Origin: Myrica gale
Lineage: Eukaryota > Streptophyta > Magnoliopsida > Fagales > Myricaceae
NCBI GenBank assembly: GCA_963930655.1
Contig: OZ005602.1
Location: 21,341,840 to 21,405,839 of the forward strand
Direction of reading: 5' to 3'
Length of the DNA stretch: 64,000 nucleotides
The translations under genes were made by a program, and so were the position numbers. Below, in pieces: positions 22,252 to 34,344 of the stretch. The notes beneath the pieces were generated by a model. That model was not told the DNA's origin. It saw only the letters and a program-made list of their open reading frames with translations, and did not search any database. Numbering within the stretch: position 1 is the first letter of the stretch; each line of letters starts with the position of its first letter.

Positions 22252-23400
22252 CTCTAGGGCTGCACAGGCCCACCGGTAAAATCCGGTGGCACCGGCACCT
22301 TTCGGTTCCCGATTTACCGGCACCGGGTTCCCGGGTACCGGGAAACCGGGTTGTACTTCTTTTATATATTAAACGATGTCTTCTTGAACTTCTTCGGCCT
22401 TCGCAATCCCCTTCTCAATTTCACCCTCCCCGGTTCCCTCCTTCTCCAAACTCCATGCGCACAGCCGGCTCAGCCACCCTTCGTCGACCACCGCAGATCT
22501 CATCTTCCTCCTCGCGAAACGTTGTGTCTCCCTGTGTCTCGCTGAGGCTGCTCTCTCTCTATGTGCGTTGCTTCACGACAGTCACACTCGTATAGATTTT
22601 CCCCAAATCCTTGTTTATTTGAGGTCTGTGTTTTATTTTTCGTCTCAGATCATAGACTTTTTAGATCCATCTCGTCTTCTTATTTTTTGCGAAATGATTC
22701 TCATTTTTATTTCCCTGATTACCGATTAGAGCATATGAGTTGTGCACATCTGATTTAATTTCTGGAAGATCTTGAAAGTATGGGTCAGCTGAAAATTGCT
22801 TGTCTTTGTCGACAATATGTTTATCTATCGGCTTGCGTCGTCTTACAGTAGTTTGCATTTGCTATGTTGGATATTATGGGTAATATGGAATATAATCAGC
22901 GCTTTCCTATATTGTGGTGTGGCTGTTTGCGCATCATGTCTTCATTGGATCGATCATACATCGTTATTCTGTTCATTATGATCATGCTTATAGATTGTTG
23001 TTTTGCATGACATGCCCCCTTTTCCCCCTTACTGAGTTAATAGGACTCACCCTTTTTATTGTTAAATTTTTGTTTGTACTGTCGTGGACCTCGAACCTGA
23101 CAGATGCTGAAGTTTTCTAGCAACCAGATCTTAGATGTAGATCCGTATATTTTAGTGATGACGATATGGAAATTTGTTACTGATACGCTTGAGGTATATG
23201 TGAGTACGAGCCCCAATGGTACCTCAAGGATCCACCTGCATCCCCGGTTCCTCTAGTAGAGGATTTTGGGTTGGTCGATGTTGACCCAACCCTTCTACTC
23301 ATTGACCCTCCTTCACCGGCACCGTCGATTGAGGGTACTGGGGAAAATGATATCATTGACCTTACCTCCGACACTAAGTCGAAGGTTGATTAGATGTCGA
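22252..23400. other. ACCGG-rich palindromic patch and unresolved transposon-like segment
   Basis: From 22258 to 22350 short motifs of the type caccgg, ccggtaaa and cccgggtaccggg recur on both strands, as in subterminal repeats of hAT elements. A short reading stretch at about 23200-23390 (PPASPVPLVEDFGLVDVDPT ... DIIDLTSD) looks like the C-terminal tail of a protein but cannot be assigned. No complete gene is supported. Confidence 0.35.
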
Positions 23401-24186
23401 GATAGTCCCTTTTGTGTAGGTGGTTTAGATCTGCTTTTTGTTTAGTCGGTTTTACAGATGTTGTAGGACGGAAAGTGTTAGACAACTTCCGTTGTTTTAT
23501 ATTATTATTATTATTATTTCTTCACTTTTGTATCCTCACGAAGGATTTCTGTTATTGTACAGTGCTACTAGTGGAAAAATTTTGTATTTACTTTTTCGAG
23601 ATTTCCTTTTTATTCTGCCTTTTTCCTTACGCCAAAAAGTAAATTTTAGCTTCCACTTCCTTTTATTTGTTTTGAAATTTATTATAAGTCTATCTCAGTA
23701 CTTAATTCATCTTATCCAAGTCAAAACGTTTAAAACTTATTTTGAAATTCTTTTTTTGTTAAATGCCTAAAACTATTATTTTTCCCTTCTTAATATACTT
23801 ATAAATTTAACTTAAACGTTTCCGCTAAACTTTTTTTAAAGCCACTTATCAGGCCTTAAGAGGATTTATTCATGTCGTAATTCTCACTTGTGTGCATTCC
23901 ATTACTATAGGAGAACCTAGGAGCCTGACATGATGTTGCCTCCACCTCCACAAACACCAACTAATGAAGCTTGATGCGTGTGCTCTCAAATTCTTATTTT
24001 TAGGATATGTTTTTCAACAATAAGAATATCATTGTTTTGATCCCAAATCTAATCGGACTTACGTTACCATGGACATCACATTTATGGAGTCATAGATGGT
24101 CTTTTCTTCCAATTCCGCACTTTAGGGGGAGAAGGATCACGAAGCACCGAATTGGCTAGGGTTGCATTATATACGGGCACATGAAG

Positions 24187-24520
24187 ATTTGGTTACAAAT
24201 GTTGATTTATTTCCTACAGATGTGGTTAGGAAGAATGCTGTTTGTTCTCCTACATATTTGGTCACAAAGAAGGCTGATTTTTCTCCTACAAATTTGGTTA
24301 CAAATGCTGATTTTTCTCCTATAGATTTGGTTACAAAAAAATACCTATCATTCTTTTACAGATTTGGTTACAAATGCTGAATTTTTCTCCTACATATTTG
24401 GTTACAAAAAATACTGATCATTCTCTTACAGATTTGGTTACAAAAATTACCGATTCTTCTCCTACAGATTTGGTCACAATGGATGATTTTTCTCCTAATA
24501 TTTCTGCTTCTCCTGATTTG
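24187..24520 (+). repeat. 33-36 bp coding tandem repeat inside the copia remnant
   Basis: About eight or nine imperfect copies of a unit reading gatttggttacaaatgctga then tttttctcctaca, encoding a DLVT-(K)NADFSPT type peptide. It lies in the linker between integrase and reverse transcriptase. Copies differ by codon-sized insertions and by a frameshift near 24350. Confidence 0.8.
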
Positions 24521-26153
24521 GTAGCACCTGAGGCACAAAATTGCGGTATCCAATTGCCAATCATGTGGCCACAAAGTCATTGACAGATCCTATCAAGACT
24601 CTTCTACGTGAGTTGTCAACTTGCCATATTCCCACAACAATCGAAAGTGCTTTAGGTGAACCGAATTGGAATCAAGCAATACAAGAAAAGATTAGCGCAC
24701 TGCAATGGAATAAAGCCTGGAATTTAATACCACTGCCATATGGAAAAAGAACCGTGGGATGTAAGTGAGTTTTTTCTATCAAACACAAGACAAATGATTC
24801 AATCGAAAGGTATAAGGCGCGACTCGTCGCAAAAGGCTACAATCAATCATGTGGAGTCGATTATCACGAAACATTTTCACCGGTGATAAAATTAAATATT
24901 ATTAGGGTATTATTGTCTCTTGCAACAAATTTGGATTGGCCGTTACACCAATTTGATGTGAAGAATGTCTTCCTCCATGAAGATCTTGAAGAGGAAGTAT
25001 ATATGGATATTCCTCCAGGATATTCTGTGACTGATGGAACTAGGGTGGTCTGTAAGTTCTTATATGGATTGAAGCAATCTTCAAAGGCATGGTTTGGGAG
25101 ATTTAGCCTTGCAATGAGAAAATATGGATTTCATCCAACTAATTCAGATCATACTCTATTCTTAAAGAGACAAAATGGCAAGGTGACAGCCTTGATTGTC
25201 TACGAGGATGATATGATCAAAACAAGAGATGATCTTGATGAAATATCACGACTCTAAGGGGCAGTTGGCGGCAGAATTTGAAATGAAAAATCTGAGTGGA
25301 CTGAAATATTTTTTGGGCATAGAAGCTGCAAGATCATGTCAAGGTATATTTTTGTCCCAACGAAAAATATATTCTGAATTTATTAGCAAAAGTGGGTTTA
25401 TTAGAAGTAAACCTGTGGATACCACCAATTATTCAAAAACATAAGCGGATACATGAAAATCAGAAACCAGCCGATAAAGAGAGATACCAACGCTTAGTTG
25501 GTAAACTCATTTACCTCTCTCATACTCGGCCTGATATTGCATATGCAGTTAGTGTAGTGAGTCAGTTCATGCATTGTCCAAGTGAGGAGCACATGGCTAT
25601 CCTCATATATTTGAAATTTTCTCTAGGGAAAGAGCTTTTATTTTCCATAAATAAGCACTTGGATGTAGACGGTTATATGAATGCTGACCGGGCGAGGAAT
25701 ATCTCAGACAGGAAATTCACATCAAGATATTTTACCTTTGTTGGTGGAAATCTTGTGACATGGCGAAGTAAAAAAATAGAAAGTTGTAGCCCTCTAAGTG
25801 TTGAAGCAGAATTTTGAGTAATGGCCAAGGGGCTATGTGAGTTGTTATGGCTAAAACAGTTAGTAATTGAGATTGGATTTGCTCCAAAGTTGTAAATTAA
25901 TCTTTTCTGCGACAATAAAGCAGCTATTGACGTCTCTCACAATCTCGTACAACACGATCACACCAAACATGTGGAGGTGGATCGGCACTTTTTCAAGCAC
26001 AATCTAGAAGTCAAAATAATTCGGTTTCCATATTTGTTGGGTCAAAGGATCAATTAGCAGATATACTTACCAAAGCCGTGTGCAGTAAGGATTTTTACAA
26101 CTCACTAGACAAGTTGTTCATAAAGGATATCTATGCATCAACTTGAGGGAGAG

Positions 26154-26335
26154 TGTTGGCGTGAGTTGTCATATGAGAATATAGTGGAGGAATTATAGGA
26201 GACCGGAGATATTCTTTCCTTTCCAGTTATAGGAACAAATCTGTATAGCTTGGAGTACTAGAATCGTATTGTTTCCTATATGTGTACCGGGTCAGTTTGT
26301 AAAGTTAACCGAAAATATATTGAAATCACAGTTTG
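26154..26335 (+). repeat. Partial copia 3' LTR
   Basis: Starts with TGTTGGCGTGAG directly after the polypurine tract. The end is not defined because the sequence runs into GRAS-like coding DNA; no second LTR was found to compare with. Confidence 0.5.
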
Positions 26336-26903
26336 ACATTGAGGACCTCACCATTGATGAGAGTGAGGTTCTTGCTGTGAACTGTTCGTTCAAGCTTAAG
26401 AACCTACTTGATGAGACAGTCGAAGAGACCAGTCCAATAAATGCGGTTTGGACTTAATCAGGAGGCTGAATCCCGACCTTTTTGTCCATTCTATTGTCAA
26501 TGGAGGCTACAACTCTCCTTTCTTTGTCACGCGGTTCCGAGAGGCGCTCTTCCACTTCTCTGCATTGTATGACTTGGTCGATATTATACTACCCTCTGAA
26601 CACCAATCAGGGAGGTTGATGTTTGAGAGAGAGTTCTACGGAAGGGAGATAATTATGAATGTTATAGCTTGTGAGGGCCTAGAGAGGGTTGAGAGGCCGG
26701 AGACATACAAGCTGTGGTAACTCCGGACTATGAGAGCTGGTTTGAGGCAGCTGCCGTTGGACCAAGAGCTCATGGACAGATTCAGGTCTAGGACGAAGGA
26801 ATGGTACCACAACGATTTTGGACTTGATGAAGACAACCACTGGTTGCTTCCGGGATGGAAGGGTCGGATTGTCTATGCCTCCTCTTGTTGGGTGCCGGCC
26901 TAG
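26333..26903 (+). pseudogene. GRAS (LISCL) pseudogene, C-terminal fragment
   Basis: Homology to the other GRAS copies begins at IEDLTIDESEVLAVN and runs to GWKGRIVYASSCWVPA and a TAG at 26901-26903. Missing are the N-terminus, LHRI and VHIID. Two disabling lesions are visible: loss of one T in the codon for the first leucine of the VLNLIRR block (near 26448), giving a frameshift, and a TAA at 26718 where the other copies have the glutamine codon of YKQWQ. There is also an extra codon (REIIMNV versus REAMNV) and Q to P in LLQGWKG. The upstream neighbour is a copia LTR remnant, so insertion plus deletion probably removed the 5' two-thirds of this copy. Confidence 0.92.
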
Positions 26904-28686
26904 GAATTCTATATAGTATGTCTGGGAAAACTTACAATAAAGGGCTGAACCGTCGAGAACAAGTAGTTTAATTAGGTTCTGTTCACAAATCAGAGGATTG
27001 GTCTTGCAAAATTTTACTTACTTTTTAATTCTTTTCTTTTGGGCGGGTACGTGTATGTATAATTGTATATATCCATTTACAATTCGAAATGAAATACTCA
27101 TCTCTCTAAGCTGCAGTCTGTGCTTAAGGACCCTAGCTTGGTTAACCAGCAATTACAAATGAAGCTACCTTTGTGGCTTTCCTGCTCAGAGGACCATAAT
27201 TAGTGCTTATCAAACCATTTAAATTATGTATCAATACTGTCTGTTTGTTTGTGTCAAATTCATCCGATTTCAAGCTTGATATTTTCAGTTTCCTTCCTAT
27301 AATGCAATTTGATCAGGCCCTTTTTGATATGGATGATGGTCCAAGATTTAAATATGGGGTAATGTCACATTACATCTCCTAATTATAGGTCAAAACCAAT
27401 GTTGTTTCCTTTAAGTTTCAAAACGATAGTTTGCACCCCTTATGTTTCGAACATGATCAATTCTCATATTTCATTTGATTTTAGCCTATAACACACTACC
27501 CCTTTAAATATGGTGTATAAACTTTGTCAAATAGATACCGTTGGCAGTTGAACTTTGGATATCGATGGAATGCTAATAAAACTTTGGCTCAACTGTTATG
27601 TGCTTCCCTTCTCGAACAATTTGATCCTGGGTGGCACTTGGAAGATCATTCGTATCTGTTATGATGAAGATGTTTGTAATTACACGAAAACTTCCTGCTG
27701 GCCGGCTTGGCTTCTAGAACTTTTGTAATCAATCTTAAAAATATGCTTCACAGTGGCTTGATTGTCAAATATTTGGGTAACAAAATTTATCTATTCTTAT
27801 TGAAGTTCTAACAGTATGCATGTTTTCTATATTGTGGATTGAATATCCTAACTAGACTCAAAAGGGTTTTTTAAAAGTAAACATCAAATTTCATATATAT
27901 CATCGGAAAAATTACATAAGTGTTGAATACAAATAAGCCTCCTAAACTAGTTACAACGAATAGCAAAAAGTCCATAATAACAATATTTAAGGCAGAAGGG
28001 CTATACATTTATTGGTCTCAAAAGGTATGAATCTAGATGGTCATAAGACCTCATACAAGTGGGTCAAAAGACCCATAATTTTGAAACTGATCTAAATTCC
28101 TAAAGCAAATATTTGAATTAGTTAATACTCGAGAAAAAAAAGAGAGGGTTTAAACAATGTGAATCATAAAGGACGTAAAAATCGTCCTCCGTACTAGTAC
28201 TAGCTATTACGTTATTGAACATTTGCTATTGTTCAGTGGACGACGTTGTTTTATATCAATGGCGTGTTTCCTTTTTACACACTCAGGGGGACAGATTGTT
28301 TCGAAAAAGTCCATGTTTGTTTAATGATCGTAAAAATGTTTTTCAGTCCAAACATGATTTTTTTTTCTCACACAAAACATCTCAGTTTTAAATAAAAAAA
28401 ATTATCTAATCATTGACCTCAATTTCTGTAAAAAAAACAGCATAAAAACTCATCTCACAAAAATTTTAATCTAAACATACTTTTTTTAATCTCACATTCT
28501 CTAAGAGAATAAATTTCAAAAATTTTCTATTTTTAAACATTATTTTTGTGGACCCCACCATTCACACACACCTAAAAAAACATATCTCAAAAATTTTTCT
28601 TTTGGGATAATAATTTGGAGTTTAATATTGTTCATTATTAGTTCTTAAAATTGGATGAGAATTACATAAGATTCCGGTATTGGATG
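26904..28686. other. Intergenic DNA
   Basis: Contains the 3' flank of the GRAS pseudogene (an aataaa lies at about 26938). At 27357-27500 there is one arm of a fold-back-like sequence (gtaatgtcacattacatctc and gtttgcaccccttatgttt). The rest is AT-rich with no recognised gene. Confidence 0.4.
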
Positions 28687-29121
28687 CAGGGCCGGCTGAA
28701 GGGGTAGGCAGCTTGGGCGGCTGCCTAAGGCCCCTACCTCCAAGCAAGGCCCTAAGTTGTTTGATTAGGAGAAAAAAAGGCTCAAATAAGAGTGAAGTCT
28801 AGTGAAACATAAATATATCTTATATATAAAGATTTGTCTTGTGAAATAATTTTTTGTATAAAGGCCTCAAAAAGTGTTTATGCTCAAAATTCATGGGTAG
28901 CTCTATTTTGTGAAAAAAAACTTATTTGATTTTTATCACATTCAATACAAGAGCATTTTAAAGTAAGTATCTGTTTAAAATATATTTTTTATTTTATTTT
29001 TGATACAAGAGCATTTTAAAATAAGTATCTGTTTAAAATATATTTTTTATTATATTAAAAAATAAAAAGGCCTCGCTTTTAATCTTTGCTTTAGGCCTCT
29101 ATTTTCATTGAGCCGGCCCTG
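28687..29121. mobile_element. hAT-type MITE, 435 bp, with 8-bp target duplication
   Basis: Termini are CAGGGCCGGCT and AGCCGGCCCTG, flanked on both sides by ATTGGATG (28679-28686 and 29122-29129). The interior holds two copies of a roughly 55-bp unit (acaagagcattttaaa-taagtatctgtttaaaata) near 28950 and 29004. No transposase. Related to the element at 53641-54095. Confidence 0.92.
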
Positions 29122-29129
29122 ATTGGATG

Positions 29130-29989
29130 GTGCCTTTTTAAATAATAATAATAATAATCATAATAGATTGTTCATCTTTGAGTTTGAGTCCTGCAGATGT
29201 GTCATTTTTTGGGCGTCAAACTGTAATATGGTAATTTGGGGTGTCAATACCAAAAAAAGAATAAAAAATAAAGTCAAGATTTAAATTTTTTTATAGAATT
29301 ATGAATATTTATGTAGATATGAGATTTATAAGTTTTTGTGTAAAAATTGGTGAAAAGTTTTAAAGATATTTAATTTTTATTAGAGTTTGTAAAAAGGTGT
29401 AGAGAGATGATTTAATGTAATTTTTAATTAAAAAAAGGATTGAAGTTTGATGAAAAATATGAAGAGAGAAGGTTTGTAAAATCTATTTTTTTTAAATAAA
29501 ATGTATTAGAGTTTATATAAAAAATTGTTTTGTAAATTTGTTACCTTTATTGTAGCCTGTAATACTTTTGGAAGAACGAACGTGCCCAATTATTTGAAAC
29601 ATTGTACTATCATTCACCTATCATCAGAGTCCAACGCCAGTTATGCGTCACCTGCAGGGCAGACTGAAACGCCGGCCTAATGTGAAAGAGGCCTTAGAAA
29701 ATTAAAACGAAGTTAGTGAACTTCTTGTCGACGTAACAGAGATTAGTAATATTTTTAAAAAATTAGATCCTTGGTTCCTAAGTAATTGTGTGGATTTTAT
29801 CTTCCTAAGTCACTTGTGACGTCTAAGTCTAATATTTTGACCGTAATGCACATGTGCTAAATGTTTTCATGATCCATACAGAACAAGGGTTTCTGAACAA
29901 ATCACAATTTAAACGAATTTATATGTTAATTAAACGTTTACCATTAGGGTATTTTCAACTTGAAGTTAAAAGTCTACTAAATTGTTGAT
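29130..29989. other. Intergenic DNA
   Basis: No gene or clear repeat seen. AT-rich. Confidence 0.4.
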
Positions 29990-30011
29990 AAGCGAGGGAG
30001 AGAGGGGTGTG

Positions 30012-30083
30012 GGTCCTGGTCGGGATCCACATTGTCCGAACAGCACCCACACTGTTCGGACAAGGTGTGTCCCAACCAGGACC
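30012..30083. repeat. Strong short hairpin (72 bp)
   Basis: Arms ggtcctggtcggga and ttgtccgaacag pair with ctgttcggacaa and tcccaaccaggacc around an 8-base loop. The same hairpin occurs at 57178-57240 (partly) and 57265-57335. Short GAGAGAG and CTCTCTC tracts flank it. It may be a small MITE core. Confidence 0.75.
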
Positions 30084-31449
30084 TCCGGTTTTTTCTCTCT
30101 CTCTCCTATTACATCTGCAATTGTCACATGAATTGCTAGAAAATCCCCATCTAGGACTAGGTGCTCAAGGTACCTCCTTTGAGTTGACCTGTAATGATGG
30201 GATCGTGGGGACTCCCCTGCATATGTATTTAAGGATGTAGGTTTTTTCCAACGCAATGAGAAGATAAGAGTTGATATACGATTAAAAACAAAAAGGTCTT
30301 TTGACGTTTTCTAAAGCAATGCTAATATGAAATATTTTCAAATTTTTAAGAAAATTTTTCGAAAAATTCAAATGATTTATCAAAATTTCAGAAATTTTAC
30401 ATAAACATACAAATTATACTTTATTAGTTATCTCACATTTCTAACCATTAAAATCTAAAATATTAAGCAATAGAACCCGACATTGTGAATTTGTGATGAC
30501 AACAATTGAGACTCAAAATCATTGTCATAGAAGTCAACAAATATGAAATAGGATGGAGAGTTAATAGAATTACAAAATTAGGATTATGTATAATTATTTA
30601 CTTAAATGACACAGTATAATTTGGAAAAAAAATATATGTAATTGGTCGATCATACACTATTTAATGTTACATATTTAAAATTTTAGACCGTATGCATCCT
30701 ATATTATAGTTCATATTTTATGTTCATCTTTATCCAAATTGTACTATATAGGAAATCATAGAGAATCATGATTCTAAAATACATCTAAAAATTACAAAAT
30801 AAAATATCCAAAATCCCTGTCCCAAGAAAATGATATTTGTTAGCATAGACCTCGATAGAATCCACACTAAATCAAATGATATTTCTCAAACTTCAACATA
30901 TTTTTACAAACTTCTAACACTTATTCACAAACCTCGATAGAATCCACACTAAATCAAATAAAAAAAATCATTTCTAATATATTATATGAGTTTTGGTGGA
31001 ATGGTTATAGCCGGTGACGATTAGGAAGTGACAGCACACAGAGGCGTTCAGGCAAAACGAAAACATAGGGCCACTGCCTCTTCGGAGTTTGACTTGCACG
31101 TGACTCGCAGCGTTCTTCGAAAGTTCGCAAAAGCATTTGTTTTAATTATTCTCCTGAATATTCTATCTAAGAAACCACGCTAAAGCATGGAGCCCCTTCA
31201 AGTTCGCTACATCTCTTCCGCCCGAGTTCACTCTCTCTTTCCCGTCTGACCGTTTCCTGCTATACTTAGCGGAGAAACCGATGGATTTTGAACAAGGTTA
31301 TTGTAAACGTTTCCTTTCTTTCTTCCTTTTCCATTGTCTTTAGCTTCTTCATTTGAGTCATAGTCTCCATAAGCAAGAAATCGCAGTCATAATTCCTCTC
31401 CAAATGTACGCTATACGTTTGAATGGATATACACTACAAGAAAGTTGGG

Positions 31450-31775
31450 CTTCAACGACGAGATTCTCAGGTGCGGCTCCGTTCCCGTCGCCGAAGCCTT
31501 CACAACAACGACCCAAAGGCGATTCTCGCAGGCGATAACGAGATTATTGGGTGCGGCTCCATTCCCGTCGTCGAAACTTTCGCAACAACGACCCAAAGGT
31601 GATTCCCGTAGGCGATAACGATATTATTGGGTTCGGCTCCATTCCCGTCGCCGAAACTTTCGCAACAACGACCCAAAGGTGATTCCCGTAGGCGATAACG
31701 GGATTTTTGGCTGCGGCTCCGTCCCCGTCGCCGAAACGTTCGCAACAACGTTATGAAGGTGAATCCCGTAGGCAA
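31450..31775. repeat. CACTA 5' subterminal tandem array, 80-bp unit x4
   Basis: Units containing acccaaagg start at 31511, 31591 and 31671, exactly 80 bp apart, with partial first and last units. Each carries tgcggctcc-ttcccgtcg, cgaaactttcgcaacaac and gtaggcgataacg. In En/Spm elements subterminal repeats are the binding sites of the element's own DNA-binding protein; that role is inferred here. Confidence 0.9.
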
Positions 31776-32264
31776 TAGATGAGCAAGAGCACATTCGAAT
31801 AGTCGTCGTTGAGAATACGAAATTGTCGAACGGAGCTAAATCTTCACTGAAGCTGCAATTAGACTCGGTCACCCAGCCCCACAAAATTTGCCTCTTCTTA
31901 GCGCTGTCGTAAAAGGGTTTTTGCTGTTGATACTAACAGGGTAAGAATCTGGACACTCTCTCAAATTCCCTGTGCTCAAATTGGTCAGATATTGCTTCGT
32001 TAATCTCCCTGTCTCTGGTTTGATTCTCTAATTTTGAAATTTCCACCGCTTGATCATTAACGATGTCATTTATTCTCCACATTAGCTCTTTAGAGAGCAA
32101 ACCTAGGTTTTGATCTGTTCAACATTGCATATGAACTTCATAGAGCAGCGAATTATTTTGTAGGCTAGCTGATTCATATTAATCAAACATTTAGGTAATG
32201 TACATTAGGGGAGATCTCGGTGTCATGCTGAAAGTGACTATTAGGTGTTCGTGATTTTCAAGAG

Positions 32265-32760
32265 GTGCAAATGGCTCTTAAACTTAAATTTATTTGGAAT
32301 ATTTGCTTCTCTCAATCTTTATTAAGGGCCTTCCTTCAATCAAATATTTTCTCCAAGATTCTGTATACCCAGATTTAAGCTCCTCGGCTGGTTTCTCCAT
32401 TTTGGAATACTGTGGTCAGTCTTATTCCACTAGTGATTGAGCACTCGGCTTGGAAGGTGAGGGAGGGTAATGTCAGTTTTTGCTTTGATAACTGGGCGGA
32501 TTTTGGTGGTCTTATGCATGAAGTTTAGATGGAGTAGGATTTGTTATTAAACCGTGTCTTAACTGATAATGGGTGGAATGATGATTTTTTGGTAGACTTA
32601 GTGGGTGATGAAAGAGCTAGCTTTGTTACTTGAGCAAAAAAAATGCCTCGATTGCTAGGGAGATTGGATGAAGTGGTGTGGAGGCCTTCTCATGAGGGAA
32701 TCTTCTCTTCACGATCAGCTTGATTCCCCAAGGAGTTGGGCATTGTTTAATTAACAGAAT
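32265..32760 (+). pseudogene. LINE reverse-transcriptase C-terminal (zf-RVT) fragment
   Basis: The translation gives ALKLKFIWNICFSQSLLRAF, then, with frameshifts and stops, SAWKVREGNVSFCFDNWADFG, VLTDNGWNDDFLVDLV and VVWRPSHEGIFSSRSA. This is the pattern at the C-terminal end of plant non-LTR retrotransposon polyproteins (zinc-binding RVT region). Several in-frame stops show it is dead. It sits inside the CACTA element upstream of its transposase. Confidence 0.6.
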
Positions 32761-34344
32761 TTCGCCTCATATTACCCAGATGCGGCTTCCCATGTCACAA
32801 ATTTGTCAACTGAAGGTATCGAGAGCAGCAATAGCTTCAATTGTTGTGGTAGATCATCATCCACTGTAACGTTGATCACACAGCAGCCATAAGAAATTCC
32901 CTGCTTCCATTATTAAGTTCTCGTTCTCCTAGGTAGCCGCATGGAGAAAAGGTACTGTGTATATGAGTTTGCATCACACCACTAGACCCACGAGTCCTCG
33001 ATGACTGTCACTGCCTAATCATCAGAACATAACTGGATCTTTGGATTTTTTTAAGAGAAAACGACAGTACCTCCCATATTTATTAGAAATACTCACTTAT
33101 GGCGGAGGAATACCGTGGTTACATCCATACCAAACAAGACTCACAAACACAACGAGAAAGTTGCAAAGAAACAAATAACCAACCTGCAAAACAAAAACAG
33201 CAGAAACTAAAATTTAATACTAGTAAAGCCAGCTTGTAAAGGCACAAAATACCTCTCATACAATAAGGCAAAAGAATAACAGATACTGGATTCACAAAAG
33301 AATAACAGCACATGCTCAGTTGATTGAAACTGAAAAATACATAAACACATGCATCAGATGTTATGAGAAGTCTAAACGTTCCCTGGTGCTCTGCTGATTG
33401 AAATGAAAAATCCATAAACATATTCATCAAGTGTTATTAAAAGTCTATAGGTTCCCAAGTGCTATGAAAATAACAATAAGGTACCCCATCTAGCCCGCCC
33501 TGTCACTGCAATATAGCCATACTAATTTATGGTGGTGCCTATAGAGAAGCAGAACCTTTAGTTTAACTCATCTAGACAGTCAGTATGACCAAGCTGATAT
33601 GCAAAAAGGTTTGGGGGGAAAGATTGTGGCTCCGTAGTTATGAAGGACAAGTAAGTAATTGCACTGTGCGAAGCCCTAGTCAATTATTTCCCCCTTTATT
33701 GATTTACATCACAGTGATTTCCATCATTGGATTCACGGACAGCTAGCCCTGTGGCAGTGGTGGACTTCTGGAATCTGTAGAGTACCCATCAGTGGCAGTG
33801 GTGGACTTCTGGTATCTCTAGAGTACCAGCAAGACTTTCTGCTGTCCTGCTTCCTCCTTTGCCACCCCCCTCAACCGTGTTTCCTTGCTAAATTGAGTTA
33901 AAGCGAAGTTTAGGAGCTGATACCCAAAATAGACCCATGATGATTGTTTCAGAGTATCACCCAAAAGTAAGCACATCTTATATGGTGAGAACCAATTAAA
34001 GTGAGGAGTAAGGTGATTTTTCTTCCACTTGGAAACCAACTAGAGGAGTATGGTTTCCCATAGTGAATGCTTATCTGATTCATTGAACTCTGAGTGCCCA
34101 TCAGAAAAGAAAAAATTTCCATTTTCAACGTTCAAGTCTTCTTATATGGAATTTTTTGCATATTAATGTTTTGTGAACTGTCCTTGTACTTGCACCAGTG
34201 CTACCCCTTATTGATGTAGATCTTCCATAAACATCTACATAATATTGACTAGCCTCTATGCCATATCAAAACTTCCAAGAATCATGATTTCTGACTCGGT
34301 TCATATTTTCTTGCTTAGCTTTCTTAGGTGGTACAACTTTCATC
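32761..34344. other. CACTA 5' region upstream of the transposase, no gene seen
   Basis: No coding family recognised. Two short internal repeats are visible: ataacag-cacatgctcagttgattgaaa versus gctctgctgattgaaatgaaaaatccataaaca at 33300-33420, and cagtggtggacttctggaatct repeated at 33755 and 33799. It probably includes the transposase promoter and 5' UTR. Confidence 0.4.

Larger units (their letters stand above)
23965..26335 (+). mobile_element. Ty1/copia retrotransposon remnant (pol 3' part and LTR piece)
   Basis: The 5' part is missing. From about 23965 the translation gives an integrase-end signature (ALKFLFLGY ... DPKSNRTYVTMDITF) with stops. Then comes a tandem peptide repeat, and reverse transcriptase from about 24650: NWNQAIQEKISALQWNKAW, RYKARLVAKGYNQ, FDVKNVFLHEDLEEEVYMDI, YGLKQSSKAW and LIVYEDDM at the catalytic site, where copia elements normally have YVDDM. 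An RNase H region (KHVEVDRHFFKH) ends near 26010. A purine tract (tgagggagag) leads into a TGTTGGCG LTR start at 26154. Stop codons and frameshifts occur at 24769, 25255 and 25440 among others, so it is non-functional. The 3' limit is where GRAS homology begins. Confidence 0.85.

Noticed and set aside
23177-23392. C-terminal tail of an unknown protein ending DIIDLTSD...
   Set aside because: Reading upstream meets stops, no family is recognised, and it stands alone, so it is only mentioned within the region entry.
24187-24520. CRISPR-like regular repeat
   Set aside because: Units are adjacent without unique spacers, are coding, and lie in a copia pol gene of a plant genome.
31200-31431. A host gene first exon (ATG at 31280 followed by a GT-like site), repeated at 59010
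   Set aside because: Only five codons precede the possible donor and no following exon can be found in block B, where the region is not interrupted by the CACTA element.
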